Assembly: GCA_029865885.1 (NCBI GenBank)
Contig: JARXAK010000085.1
Coordinates: 1 to 32,299, forward strand
Direction: 5' to 3'
DNA from: Rhizobium sp.
Lineage (GTDB): Bacteria > Pseudomonadota > Alphaproteobacteria > Rhizobiales > Rhizobiaceae
Length of the DNA stretch: 32,299 nucleotides
The notes under the pieces are model-generated. The model ran no database searches, was not told the origin of the DNA, and worked only from the letters and a program-made list of their open reading frames with translations. Positions 7,833-15,453 of the stretch are shown here, piece by piece. The position numbers and the translations under genes were made by a program. The stretch's first letter is position 1. Each line of letters starts with the position of its first letter.

Positions 7833-8609
7833 ATGCATGGCACATTCATCTGGCACGAATTGATGACCCCCGATCCGGCGGCAGCCAAGGCTTTTTACGG
7901 CGCACTGCTCGGTTGGGAGCCGACGGATATGGAGGGGCCAGGCTTCACCTATACCACCTTTGCCGTCCCGGGTTTCCCCTCCGGCGTCGCCGGCATGATG
8001 GCGCTCACCCCCGACATGGCAGCGCAGGGCCTGCCGCCCAACTGGACCGGCTATATCGCCGTCGATGACGTCGACAAGACGGCGGCTGAATACGAGGAAA
8101 ACGGCGGCGCGATCCACAAAGCCCCCGAAGACATCCCCGGCATCGGTCGATTCGCCGTGGTCGCCGATCCGCAAGGGGCCGTCGTTTGCCTCATGACGCC
8201 GCAAATGCCCGAGGGCGAGACCGGCAGCTGGCCGACACCGGGCAGCCCCGGCACCGTCGGCTGGAACGAGCTGATGGCGGGTGATTGGGAAAACGTCTGG
8301 GATTTCTACGCCGCCCGATTCGGCTGGCAAAAGGATATGGCCGTCGACATGGATGCCATGGGCATCTACCAGACCTTCAAGCTCGGCGATCGCGGCATCG
8401 GCGGCATGATGACCAAACGGCCGGAAATGCCGATGGCCTATTGGGGCTACTATTTCATCGTCCCGGCCATCGATGCAGCCGTCGATAAGGTGAAGTCGCT
8501 CGGCGGACAGCTGCTGATGGAACCGCATCAGGTCCCTGGCGGCTCATGGATCGCCGCCTGCCAGGATCCGCAGGGGGCCTATTTCAATCTGACGGCGGGA
8601 GCGCGTTGA
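7833..8609 (+). CDS. Two-domain VOC (glyoxalase/bleomycin resistance-like) family protein
   Basis: A 258-residue protein made of two similar vicinal-oxygen-chelate modules. Module one starts with GTFIWHELMTPDPAAAKAFY and module two, near residue 135, with VGWNELMAGDWENVWDFY, each followed by a GW motif (LLGWEP and RFGWQK). Both end with a DPQGA strand. Possible metal ligands are His8 in the first module and glutamates in each. The family includes glyoxalases, extradiol dioxygenases and drug-binding proteins, so the substrate cannot be named. An AAAGAGAGAGGG ribosome binding site precedes the start. It is the last gene of the likely DUF899-DUF1579-VOC operon and is followed by an intergenic repeat. 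Confidence 0.88.
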   Translation: MHGTFIWHELMTPDPAAAKAFYGALLGWEPTDMEGPGFTYTTFAVPGFPSGVAGMMALTPDMAAQGLPPNWTGYIAVDDVDKTAAEYEENGGAIHKAPEDIPGIGRFAVVADPQGAVVCLMTPQMPEGETGSWPTPGSPGTVGWNELMAGDWENVWDFYAARFGWQKDMAVDMDAMGIYQTFKLGDRGIGGMMTKRPEMPMAYWGYYFIVPAIDAAVDKVKSLGGQLLMEPHQVPGGSWIAACQDPQGAYFNLTAGAR

Positions 8610-8649
8610 GATGGGGCTGAAGCTGGCCGGGTCGCAGCGCCGGCTGCAA

Positions 8650-8697
8650 ATCTCCCCACCTGTGGGGGAGGTGTCGGCCTAGCCGACAGAGGGGGGC
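8650..8697. repeat. Short intergenic palindromic repeat of the CTCCCCAC type
   Basis: CTCCCCAC (8652-8659) faces GTGGGGGAG (8662-8670), followed by a second stem TGTCGGC (8672-8678) / GCCGACA (8682-8688) and a G run. Related CTCCCC/GGGGAG inverted repeats occur at 20420-20600 in this window. Such dispersed elements are common between genes in rhizobia. Confidence 0.65.
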
Positions 8698-8743
8698 AAG
8701 CCGGGAGACGTGTGGAAAGCGAAGCTGAAAGAGCGCGACGCGC

Positions 8744-8971
8744 TCAGCCGCGCTTTACGGCTTTCTTGATGATGCGCTTCTTGGGCGCCGGCGCATTGTC
8801 GGCTTCCAGCGCCTCGCGCTGCAGGCGCAGCGCCTTCAGGGCTTCGGTCTTGCGTTCGCGGGCAACGGCTTCGGCCTCGATCAGCGACCGGGCAACGCTG
8901 TCCGTGGTCGCGGCCTTGTCCTGCGGCGAAACCTTCTCGGGCTTGAAGAAAGCGTCTTTGGTGGCGGTCAT
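8744..8971 (-). CDS. Small basic-tailed conserved-type hypothetical protein
   Basis: A 75-residue protein without a family I can name. The middle (about residues 25-55) is a charged, probably helical stretch (SLIEAEAVARERKTEALKAL), and the C-terminus is a short basic tail (PKKRIIKKAVKRG). There is no signal peptide or membrane segment. The start ATG at 8971 has AGGAAGGAC upstream on its strand. It lies about 125 bp downstream of rpsU on the same strand and next to cspA, so an association with ribosomes or RNA is a plausible guess from composition and context only. Confidence 0.72.
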   Translation of the reverse strand: MTATKDAFFKPEKVSPQDKAATTDSVARSLIEAEAVARERKTEALKALRLQREALEADNAPAPKKRIIKKAVKRG

Positions 8972-9098
8972 GTCCGGGTCCTTCCTGCAGCCTGGCTGCC
9001 TGTCTCGGCATGTCGTGTCTTTGCCCGCGTCGCGCTAAGCGCTGCGCTGATGGAGCGGGCGGGTCCGCGCGCCCTGGGGCGCACGGACAAGATTCGGC

Positions 9099-9341
9099 TT
9101 AGCGAGCGCCGCGAACGGCAGCCTTCTTCGGCGCCGGCAGCAGGCCTTCGCGCTGCAGCTTCTTGCGGGCAAGCTTGCGCTGGCGGCGAACGGCTTCAGC
9201 CTTTTCGCGCACGCGCTTTTCCGAGGGCTTTTCAAAGGCGCTGCGGGCCTTCATTTCGCGGAAGAGACCTTCGCGCTGCATCTTCTTCTTGAGCACGCGG
9301 AGTGCCTGGTCGACATTGTTGTCACGAACGAGAACTTGCAC
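9099..9341 (-). CDS. rpsU: 30S ribosomal protein S21
   Basis: An 80-residue small basic ribosomal protein. The N-terminal core [20 protein letters not shown] and [19 protein letters not shown] are diagnostic for S21, and an Arg/Lys-rich extension follows. S21 binds the platform of the 30S subunit near the anti-Shine-Dalgarno region and helps translation initiation. The start is taken as GTG at 9341, because the family begins M-Q-V-L-V-R and GGAAAGGAAA lies just upstream; a longer frame starting at 9365 would add eight non-family residues. The C-terminal tail [12 protein letters not shown] is longer than in enterobacterial S21. It is downstream of cspA but separated by the cspA terminator. Confidence 0.95.
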   Translation of the reverse strand: MQVLVRDNNVDQALRVLKKKMQREGLFREMKARSAFEKPSEKRVREKAEAVRRQRKLARKKLQREGLLPAPKKAAVRGAR

Positions 9342-9492
9342 GGTCGTTTCCTTTCCGGGCGACAATGCCCGCTGTATTTCGAGTTTCGAAGGAGGGGATA
9401 CGACAGGCTAACGCGCCATGCCCCGGCGAAGATCCCGACAAAATCGGGCAAAGATGTGGACCGTGCCTGGCGGCATCGATCGCAGGATAAAC

Positions 9493-9519
9493 AAAAAAGG
9501 CCGGGCGGAACCCGACCTT
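9493..9519 (-). terminator. Rho-independent terminator of cspA
   Basis: On the minus strand AAGGTCGGG (9519-9511) pairs with CCCGGCCTT (9505-9497), with one G-T wobble and a 5-nt loop. A run of six U follows (9498-9493). It is 60 bp after the cspA stop codon. Confidence 0.85.
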
Positions 9520-9579
9520 CCGTCGCCACTCAGCCCCTCTGCCGCTACATACGTGGTCAGAAGGGCGAGCGACAAATCC

Positions 9580-9789
9580 TTAAGCGGCGCGCAGGTTGTC
9601 GGCCGAGCTCTTGCCCGAACGCTTGTCCTGAACGATGTCGTAGCCGATCTTCTGGCCTTCGACGAGGTCACGCATGCCAGCGCGCTGAACTGCGGAGATG
9701 TGGACGAACACGTCGGCCGAGCCTTCATCCGGCTGGATGAAGCCAAAACCCTTGGTGCTGTTGAACCACTTTACGGTACCTGTGTTCAT
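9580..9789 (-). CDS. cspA: Cold shock protein, CspA family
   Basis: A 69-residue single cold-shock domain, which is an OB-fold RNA chaperone that melts mRNA secondary structure. RNP1 ([10 protein letters not shown]) and RNP2 (VFVHISAV) are both intact, and the N-terminus [17 protein letters not shown] is typical of alphaproteobacterial CspA. Length is normal. It is transcribed from a clear promoter at 9918-9946 with a leader of roughly 120 nt, and ends at the terminator at 9493-9519. Long leaders in this family can fold differently in the cold and control translation; whether this one does is not visible from sequence alone. Confidence 0.96.
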   Translation of the reverse strand: MNTGTVKWFNSTKGFGFIQPDEGSADVFVHISAVQRAGMRDLVEGQKIGYDIVQDKRSGKSSADNLRAA

Positions 9790-9917
9790 AACGATTTCCT
9801 TTCAATCGTTGGGCTCGCCGGCGAGACATTCGACCGGCTGGTATATCGACGTTGAAGGAAATCTGGCGTGCGCTAAAAGCGCGTAGACAAAGGTCGCTCG
9901 CAATCTTCGATGCGCGC

Positions 9918-9946
9918 AATATAGAGGCTTGGTCGGCGCGACACAA
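9918..9946 (-). promoter_or_regulatory. cspA promoter
   Basis: On the minus strand TTGTGT (9946-9941), 17 bp, TATATT (9923-9918). Transcription should start near 9911, giving a leader of about 120 nt before the cspA ATG at 9789. Confidence 0.7.
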
Positions 9947-10253
9947 GCGTAAACCGGCAAAACCGCCGAATTCTGGCCTGAAAACTGGCTGCAAGACCCG
10001 GCGAACAAACTGATATGGTTGACAGAATTCGGTTGCAGGCGGAAGGGAAAAATTTGCCGTGAAGGCAAAGGTTGCGCCTGTTTGCCCTGTATTAGCCATA
10101 TTGCAAGGAAGTGGCGCTTTTAGCCCCGCTGACGCCGTTCCACGCAAAAAGAGTACGACAAATTTCATATCTGCTTGCTAGGAAGCCAGGCCCGGTCGGA
10201 TTGATCTGCACTTCGTGCCGGCGCCAGTTCTCACTCATCAACGGGCTCATCCG
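9947..10253. other. Intergenic region upstream of the secreted protein gene
   Basis: About 300 bp between the cspA promoter and the next gene. A TTGACA is present at 10019-10024 but has no fitting -10 element. Nothing else convincing was seen. Confidence 0.4.
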
Positions 10254-10745
10254 ATGAACAAGTTTCTCGCCGCTACGGCAATCCTTCTGATCACCGCGAC
10301 CTCGTCGTTCGCGGGCTCCTTCACCTTCCCCGCCGACGAGCCGGCCGCCACCGTGGAAATCCCGGATGACTGGCAGCCGACCGAGACCGATTACGGCGTT
10401 GAAGGCAATTCGCCCGACGCCGGCACCTATATCTCCTTCGATGTCGCCGGTGCCGAGGACATGGATCAGGTGATGACAGACGTCTTCGCCTTCCTCGAAG
10501 AAAACGGCGTCAAGCCCGACCCGGCCAGCCAGCACGAAACCAAGGACCAGTTGAACGGCATGCCGTTCCAGACCCTTGACTGGAAGGGCACCGACAAGCA
10601 CGGCCCGGTTTCCATCGGCGTCGGCATCATCGGCCTATCGGAAGAGAAGATCGCCATCGTCAGCTATTGGGCCTCGACCGAGACCGAAGAGAAGAACATG
10701 CCGGAAGTCGGCAAGATTCTCGCGACCCTGAAGCCGGCCAGCTGA
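10254..10745 (+). CDS. Small exported (periplasmic) protein of unknown function
   Basis: A 163-residue protein with a clear Sec signal peptide: MNKFLAATAILLITATSSFA, with predicted cleavage after residue 20. The mature part begins GSFTFPADEPAATVEIPDDW, is acidic, and has no cysteine or membrane segment. It shows alternating beta strands and one helix (DQVMTDVFAFLEENGV) and resembles small periplasmic proteins whose function is unassigned. The ATG at 10254 gives the signal peptide directly; an earlier in-frame start at 10215 would bury it. It is followed by a strong terminator, so it forms its own transcript. I do not assign a function. Confidence 0.82.
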   Translation: MNKFLAATAILLITATSSFAGSFTFPADEPAATVEIPDDWQPTETDYGVEGNSPDAGTYISFDVAGAEDMDQVMTDVFAFLEENGVKPDPASQHETKDQLNGMPFQTLDWKGTDKHGPVSIGVGIIGLSEEKIAIVSYWASTETEEKNMPEVGKILATLKPAS

Positions 10746-10777
10746 TTCGGACAGGTCGCGTTCGACCAGAACACCAG

Positions 10778-10810
10778 CGCCCCGGCTCCTGCAAAGGACC
10801 GGGGCGTTTT
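10778..10810 (+). terminator. Rho-independent terminator of the secreted protein gene
   Basis: CGCCCCGG (10778-10785) pairs with CCGGGGCG (10799-10806), followed by TTTT (10807-10810), 33 bp after the stop codon. Confidence 0.8.
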
Positions 10811-11061
10811 CACATCCGCCCGGCGAAATGCCGCAGCTTCGACCGAGAGTTAGTTCCATGGCGACAAGGCGGCTGCGATCTGCTAGGACAGCGCACCCGT
10901 TCCTGGAGTGACGGGCGATCTCTAAGCCACGAAAGCCAGCCGACCATGACCATTGCTGCGGGCCTCTCCTTCGGATGCCCCGTGTCGCGCGCCCCGATTT
11001 TGGGCGTATCGAGCCTCTCCGCCGCCTTCCCCGATCCAATCAACCTTTCGGAGGCCGGCCT
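10811..11061. other. Leader region of the desaturase gene
   Basis: No gene is supported. An open frame continues upstream from the desaturase to 10975, but residues encoded there do not look like the family. The ribosome binding site CGGAGG near 11050 ends the region. No clear promoter was identified. Confidence 0.4.
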
Positions 11062-12111
11062 GTGAGCGCTGCATTCGATTACCGCGACGATCAGATCCCC
11101 GAGGACGAAACCCCTGATGCCAAGGCCTGGCTGAAGATCGTCAACGCCTATCGCAAGCCGAACCTGACGCGCTCGAGCTTCGAGCTCGGTGTCACGCTTG
11201 TGCCCTTCATCCTGCTCTGGCTCGGCGCCTGGGCAAGCTTCCATTTTGCCTTCTGGCCGGGGCTCATCCTCGTCGTTCCCGCGGCGGCCTTTCTGCTGCG
11301 CCTGTTCATCATCCAGCATGACTGCGGCCACGGTGCGTTTTTCGCCCGCCGCAGCGTCGATGACTGGACCGGCCGCCTGCTCGGCGTCCTGACCTTCACC
11401 CCTTATGATTACTGGCGCCGCGCGCATGCCGAACATCATGCGACCGCCGGCAATCTGGAAGAACGCGGCGTCGGTGACATCACCACGCTGACGGTTTCCG
11501 AATACCGCGCGCTCTCGCCGCTTCGCCGCCTCGGCTACCGCCTCTATCGCAATCCGGTCGTGCTCTTCGGCATCGGCCCGATCTGGGTCTTCCTTTTGAA
11601 GCAGCGTCTGCCCTTCGGCATGATGAAGGATGGCGCACTGCCCTGGGTCTCGACCATGGCCACCAATGCCGGCATGGTCATCATGGCCGCGCTGATGATC
11701 TGGCTTGCCGGCCTCGATGCTTTCCTCATCGTGCATCTGCCGATCGTGCTGCTCGCCGGCGCGCTCGGCATCTGGCTCTTCTATGTCCAGCACCAGTTTG
11801 AAGACACCCACTGGTCCAACCCTCCGGAGTGGCAGTTCCAGCACGCGGCTCTTCACGGCGCCTCGCATTATGATCTTCCCTGGGGCCTGCGCTGGCTGAC
11901 CGGCCATATCGGCGTGCACCACGTGCATCATCTGTCGAGCAAGATCCCCTTCTACCGCCTGCCCGAAGTCCTGCGTGATCACCCCGAACTGAAGACGATC
12001 AGCCGTATCACGCTGATGCAAAGCTTCGCCTGCGTGAAACTCGTCCTCTGGGACGAAGCCCGTGGCCGGCTTGTGTCGTTCCGCGAAGCCAGGCGGATGG
12101 CGGTCGCCTGA
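11062..12111 (+). CDS. Membrane fatty acid desaturase
   Basis: A 349-residue di-iron integral membrane desaturase that inserts a double bond into acyl chains using oxygen and reduced ferredoxin-type donors. The three histidine boxes are present: HDCGH (residues 86-90), HAEHH (122-126) and HHVHH near 287. Hydrophobic segments fall at about 44-60, 65-85, 170-185 and 205-240, giving the usual four-helix topology with the boxes on the cytoplasmic face. The start is taken as GTG at 11062, seven bases after CGGAGG; the longer frame from 10975 adds an Arg/Pro-rich stretch unlike the family. Regiospecificity is not readable from sequence. Its terminator lies inside the convergent LysR gene (12171-12196). 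Confidence 0.9.
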   Translation: MSAAFDYRDDQIPEDETPDAKAWLKIVNAYRKPNLTRSSFELGVTLVPFILLWLGAWASFHFAFWPGLILVVPAAAFLLRLFIIQHDCGHGAFFARRSVDDWTGRLLGVLTFTPYDYWRRAHAEHHATAGNLEERGVGDITTLTVSEYRALSPLRRLGYRLYRNPVVLFGIGPIWVFLLKQRLPFGMMKDGALPWVSTMATNAGMVIMAALMIWLAGLDAFLIVHLPIVLLAGALGIWLFYVQHQFEDTHWSNPPEWQFQHAALHGASHYDLPWGLRWLTGHIGVHHVHHLSSKIPFYRLPEVLRDHPELKTISRITLMQSFACVKLVLWDEARGRLVSFREARRMAVA

Positions 12112-12116
12112 ACCTG

Positions 12117-12959
12117 TCAGGTCTGGCCAAGCGTTGAGAGATGCGCGGCCATTCTGAGTGCAGCCTCTGACGGCCCGGTTTTCCCGGGCCGTTTTTCGAT
12201 CACCGAGTAACGGATGTCGGAAAGCTCAGGCAATCCCGCCCCCGTCAGGGCAGTCTGACCCATCCCGGCCTCTGTCCGGCAGGCAATGCCGAGACCGGCG
12301 GCGACCGCCGCTCTTACCCCGTCAAGACTCGGCGTGACCAGCGCCAGCCGCCATGGCCGTCCGATCGCATCCAGCGCCCGCGTTGCCGCCGAGAGAAACG
12401 GGCAGGGCGGCGTGATGCTGACCAACGGAACCACCTCGTCTTCCAGCAACCGCGCCTCACCGAACCACGCCATCGGAAGAACGGTCCCGCCAGCCGCGCC
12501 GGCGGCCACATCGCCGGCACAGACCGCCGTATCGATCCGGTCCTCGCCCATCGCCTGCAGCAATTCGCTGGTGCTGCCAATGACAATCGAAAACCGCGCC
12601 GCGCCATCCACCCCGCGCAGATCGCCAAGGGTCGGCTGCAGCACCTGGTCGACGAAATCCTGCACCACGCCGAGCCGGATCGGTGGGCGCGACGCCGTAT
12701 CGAGCTCCGCCCGCGCCGCATCGATCCGCGCCAGGATTGCCCGACTATGAGCAAGCAGCCAGCTGCCCGTACCGTTGAGTTTCAGCGCCCGTCCGTCCCG
12801 GTCGAAAAGCGGTTGCCCGACAATATCCTCCAGCCGCTGCATCTGCAGGCTGAGCGCCGATTCGCTGCGGTTGACCCTTGTCGCCGCCGCCGCCAGCGAG
12901 CCGCAATCCGCCACGGCGACGAAGCTGCGCAACAGCGGCGAGGGAAGATCCGGAAGCAT
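12117..12959 (-). CDS. LysR-family transcriptional regulator
   Basis: A 280-residue regulator. The N-terminal helix-turn-helix reads LLRSFVAVADCGSLAAAATR and SESALSLQMQRLEDIVGQPL, the hallmark of LysR proteins, and is followed by the linker helix and a substrate-binding domain from about residue 90. The length is slightly short for the family (usual 290-310). It is divergent from the tautomerase-like gene with 95 bp between starts and probably regulates that gene and itself. Its 3' end is only 5 bp from the convergent desaturase stop, and codons near the end form the desaturase terminator hairpin. The effector is unknown. Confidence 0.92.
   Translation of the reverse strand: MLPDLPSPLLRSFVAVADCGSLAAAATRVNRSESALSLQMQRLEDIVGQPLFDRDGRALKLNGTGSWLLAHSRAILARIDAARAELDTASRPPIRLGVVQDFVDQVLQPTLGDLRGVDGAARFSIVIGSTSELLQAMGEDRIDTAVCAGDVAAGAAGGTVLPMAWFGEARLLEDEVVPLVSITPPCPFLSAATRALDAIGRPWRLALVTPSLDGVRAAVAAGLGIACRTEAGMGQTALTGAGLPELSDIRYSVIEKRPGKTGPSEAALRMAAHLSTLGQT
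12171..12196 (+). terminator. Desaturase terminator embedded in the 3' end of the opposing lysR gene
   Basis: CGGCCCGG (12171-12178) pairs with CCGGGCCG (12184-12191) around a 5-nt loop, followed by TTTTT (12192-12196). It is 60 bp after the desaturase stop and lies wholly within the last part of the LysR coding sequence on the other strand. Confidence 0.8.
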
Positions 12960-12977
12960 GAGTTTTCCTCAAGTCAG

Positions 12978-12987
12978 AATGCGCATT
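12978..12987. promoter_or_regulatory. Palindrome in the lysR/tautomerase divergent gap
   Basis: AATGCGCATT is a perfect 10-bp palindrome 19 bp upstream of the lysR start and about 70 bp upstream of the tautomerase start. It could be part of a LysR binding site, but the classic T-N11-A core is not clear. Confidence 0.35.
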
Positions 12988-13054
12988 TGGTCGATATGAT
13001 TTGAGAGTAGCGCGACTATCATGCCTCCGTCACCCTGTTTCGGAGAACTCGACC

Positions 13055-13432
13055 ATGCCCTTTGCCCGCCTGACCTATCATCCGCCGCATCCGGATCGTG
13101 AACGCGATCTTGCGCGCGCCCTGACCGACCTCGTCGCAAACGATCTCGCCAAGCGTCATGATCTAACCTCGGTGCAGATCGAGGCCGCACCCGCGCAGAC
13201 CTGGACGATTGGCGGCGAGCGGCAGCAAACGACGGCCCATCTCGAAGTTTTCGTCACCGCCGGCACGAATACGGTCGAGCAGAAGCGGGAATTTCTGAAG
13301 AAAGCCATGGCTCTGCTGCGCGCCGAATGGCCGGAACTGCATCCCGCCACCTATGTCGTGGTGCATGAACTGCCAGCCACCGACTGGGGTTATGACGGGA
13401 TGAGCCAGGCAGATCGGGCGGTGGCACGATAG
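13055..13432 (+). CDS. Tautomerase-like protein (4-oxalocrotonate tautomerase superfamily)
   Basis: A 125-residue protein starting MPFARLTYHP. The proline directly after the initiator methionine is the catalytic base of tautomerase superfamily members once Met is removed. An alpha-helix follows (DRERDLARALTDLVANDLAK), then a strand region with EVFVTAGTNTVEQKREFLKKAM, fitting the beta-alpha-beta tautomerase fold, here in longer form than the classic 62-residue enzyme. The ATG at 13055 has CGGAG upstream. It is divergent from the LysR gene, an arrangement that suggests LysR control. The substrate is unknown. Family assignment is fairly confident but rests on the N-terminal proline and fold pattern. 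Confidence 0.78.
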   Translation: MPFARLTYHPPHPDRERDLARALTDLVANDLAKRHDLTSVQIEAAPAQTWTIGGERQQTTAHLEVFVTAGTNTVEQKREFLKKAMALLRAEWPELHPATYVVVHELPATDWGYDGMSQADRAVAR

Positions 13433-13467
13433 GCCTTACCACTCCGGACGCTTCTCGTTGCATCCGG

Positions 13468-14172
13468 TCAGTCACGCCCCGCGCCCTGGCCGGAGGTGTC
13501 CCACCCCGCCACCCACAACGTCCGCAGCCGGTCCCCCTCGCGGCGGAAATGCGCGCCCGTCGCCCGGCAGTCTCGCATCCGGTCAACCCGGAAGTTCCGG
13601 ATGCCCTCGCGCAGTTCGCACCAGCCGACGACCACCGCCGCCTCCGAGTAATAAATCAGCGCGATCGGCCGGATCCGCCGTGTCGTTTCCTCCCGCTGCT
13701 CGCTGACATAGTCGATCTCGAGCGTCTGCTCGTCGCGGATGGCGCGGCGGATCATCGAAAAGTCGATGGTCTCAGGCGCCTCGGCCACACGCCCCCAGGC
13801 ATAGAGCGTGCGCGACACGATCGCCTCCTTCAGCGGGGCGGGCACGGCAGCCGCGATCTTGTCGAGCACGCGGACCGACGCCTCGCGCAGCTCTGGGTCC
13901 GCCGTGCGTTTCGTCAGCGCCATGCCAAGCACGATCGCCTCCGTCTCTTCCGGCGTGAACATCAGGGGCGGCAGGTGAAAGCCGGGGCGCAGGATATAGC
14001 CGATCCCGCGCTCGCCCTCGATCGGCACGCGCATCGCCTGGAGGGCCGCAATGTCGCGGTAGATCGACCGCTGCGTGACCTCCAGTTTTTCGGCGATCTG
14101 CTGCGCCGTTATCGGGTGGGCAGCAAGCCTCAAGGTCTGGATGATCTCAAACAGCCGGGACGCCTTGCGCAT
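13468..14172 (-). CDS. YafY-type HTH/WYL-domain transcriptional regulator
   Basis: A 234-residue regulator with an N-terminal HTH_11 domain (RLFEIIQTLRLAAHPITAQQ, then VTQRSIYRDIAALQAMRVPI) and a C-terminal WYL domain (EQTLEIDYVSEQREETTRRI, then PIALIYYSEAAVVVGWCELR and FRVDRM). WYL domains sense small ligands or nucleic acid ends. The ATG at 14172 is chosen because GAGG precedes it; starts at 14184 (ATG) and 14196 (GTG) are also open, but the latter would place the inverted repeat at 14189-14208 inside the gene. It is divergent from a LysE exporter gene and very likely controls it through the repeated ACTGACA elements between the two. Confidence 0.88.
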   Translation of the reverse strand: MRKASRLFEIIQTLRLAAHPITAQQIAEKLEVTQRSIYRDIAALQAMRVPIEGERGIGYILRPGFHLPPLMFTPEETEAIVLGMALTKRTADPELREASVRVLDKIAAAVPAPLKEAIVSRTLYAWGRVAEAPETIDFSMIRRAIRDEQTLEIDYVSEQREETTRRIRPIALIYYSEAAVVVGWCELREGIRNFRVDRMRDCRATGAHFRREGDRLRTLWVAGWDTSGQGAGRD

Positions 14173-14188
14173 GGGAGACCTCATCTCA

Positions 14189-14293
14189 ACTGACACACCT
14201 TTGTCAGTAGGTCTTGTCTAGAGCATCTCCAAAGCATTGAAAACAGGCCATTCCCTGCGGGGAGCCTGTCTATTTAAGGAGATCCTACTGACA
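14189..14293. promoter_or_regulatory. Repeated ACTGACA operator elements between the WYL regulator and the LysE gene
   Basis: ACTGACA (14189-14195) and TGTCAGT (14202-14208) form a 7-bp dyad with a 6-bp spacer just upstream of the regulator start. A third copy, CCTACTGACA (14284-14293), is the exact inverse of TGTCAGTAGG (14202-14211) and abuts the ATG of the LysE gene. Such paired sites suggest repression of both genes, perhaps by looping; the regulator identity is inferred from adjacency. Confidence 0.6.
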
Positions 14294-14928
14294 TGACCTA
14301 TGCCGAAAACCTCTGGCTCTTCTCCGCCCTGCTGGCGGGCATCATCATCGTGCCCGGCATGGACATGATCTTCGTCATCGCCAATGGCCTGACCGGTGGT
14401 CGCCGGGCCGGCATTGCTGCCACATCCGGCATCATGCTCGGCGGCGTCTTCCACACGCTGTTCGGCACCGTCGCAGTCACGGCACTCTCGACACTGGTGC
14501 CGCAGCTTGCCGGCCCCATGCTGGTGATCGGTTCGGCCTACATGATCTGGATCGGCTATACGCTGGCCAGAAGCGCCATCGTCATCGACGGCATCGAAGC
14601 CTCAAACCTGCACCGGACATCCCGCATCTTCACCCAGGGCCTGATCACCTGCCTGCTCAACCCGAAAGCTTGGGCTTTCATCCTCGCCGTCTATCCGCAA
14701 TTCATGCGCCCCGAATACGGCCCCTTCTGGCGTCAGGCGCTTGTCATGGGCGCGCTCACCCTCATGCTGCAGGCAGTCGTTTATGGCGGGCTAGCCTTTG
14801 CCGCAGCCAAGGGGCGGGATGCGCTGGTCTCGAAGCCCAAGATCACCATCTGGATCGGCCGCGCCGCCGGCTGGCTGCTGGTTGCCGTGGCGGCGCTGAT
14901 GCTGGTGGAAGGGTGGAAAGCGCTGTAA
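14293..14928 (+). CDS. LysE/RhtB family amino acid exporter
   Basis: A 211-residue inner-membrane protein. Six hydrophobic segments can be read, starting with LWLFSALLAGIIIVPGMDMI, where the family motif GPDM-like PGMD is visible, then GIAATSGIMLGGVFHT, and a central NPKAWAFILAVYPQF, which matches the conserved NPK of LysE/RhtB transporters. Members export lysine, homoserine, threonine or related metabolites with proton motive force. AAGGAG lies upstream of the ATG at 14293. It is divergent from the WYL regulator gene and probably controlled by it. The substrate cannot be told. Confidence 0.92.
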   Translation: MTYAENLWLFSALLAGIIIVPGMDMIFVIANGLTGGRRAGIAATSGIMLGGVFHTLFGTVAVTALSTLVPQLAGPMLVIGSAYMIWIGYTLARSAIVIDGIEASNLHRTSRIFTQGLITCLLNPKAWAFILAVYPQFMRPEYGPFWRQALVMGALTLMLQAVVYGGLAFAAAKGRDALVSKPKITIWIGRAAGWLLVAVAALMLVEGWKAL

Positions 14929-14936
14929 ATGCAGCG

Positions 14937-15404
14937 TTAGTCGCTGAGCCGCTTTTCCATGAACAGGCTGAGTGGATCGGGTTTGTAGTCGCCGAAGGGT
15001 GGGATTTCCAGATAACCCGCCTTTCGGTAAAGCCCGATCGCCTCGGGCTGGTAGATCCCGGTTTCTAGCCGGATGATCGATATGCCGCGCTGCTCCGCTT
15101 CCTTTTCCAGCGTTTCGAGCAGGTGTTTGCCAAGTTTCATCCCGCGCGCGACCTTATCCACGAACATCCGCTTGATCTCGCCGATACCGTCGGGATGACC
15201 GACCAGCGACGCGCAGCCGAGGACTGTGTCGCCAGATCGTGCGACGAAAAAGGACACGCTGTCCTGCTCCAACTCGTCGACCGGCACTAGGTGGTTGCTT
15301 TCGGCAGGATAAAGCGATGCCGCATAGGCGTTTGAAAGCTCAAGAAGCCGGATGACACCAAGCTGGCGCGGTGGCTCAAGGGCGATTGTGAAAGAGGTCT
15401 GCAT
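14937..15404 (-). CDS. GNAT family N-acetyltransferase
   Basis: A 155-residue acetyl-CoA-dependent acyltransferase. The acetyl-CoA-binding loop is seen as VARGMKLGKHLLETLEKEA (R-x-x-x-L-G-K type), preceded by the beta strand GEIKRMFVDK and followed by IIRLETGIYQPEAIGLYRKAGY, which is the usual motif B with its Tyr. The length is normal for a single GNAT domain. It is convergent with the LysE gene (8 bp between ends). The acceptor substrate is unknown; many relatives acetylate small amines or protein N-termini. Confidence 0.9.
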   Translation of the reverse strand: MQTSFTIALEPPRQLGVIRLLELSNAYAASLYPAESNHLVPVDELEQDSVSFFVARSGDTVLGCASLVGHPDGIGEIKRMFVDKVARGMKLGKHLLETLEKEAEQRGISIIRLETGIYQPEAIGLYRKAGYLEIPPFGDYKPDPLSLFMEKRLSD

Positions 15405-15453
15405 GTTGCGATCCTATTCGGCCTGAAGTCCAGTTGCGCAAGGCCAAAGCGCC

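Noticed and set aside
9802-10068. Minus-strand small gene upstream of cspA
   Set aside because: It overlaps the cspA promoter and leader and lacks a ribosome binding site or family features.
10810-12021. Minus-strand frame opposite the desaturase
   Set aside because: The opposite strand carries the three histidine boxes and the start site; this frame has no family features.
13549-14193. Plus-strand frame opposite the WYL regulator
   Set aside because: The minus strand has a complete HTH-WYL protein with a good start; this frame is a shadow.
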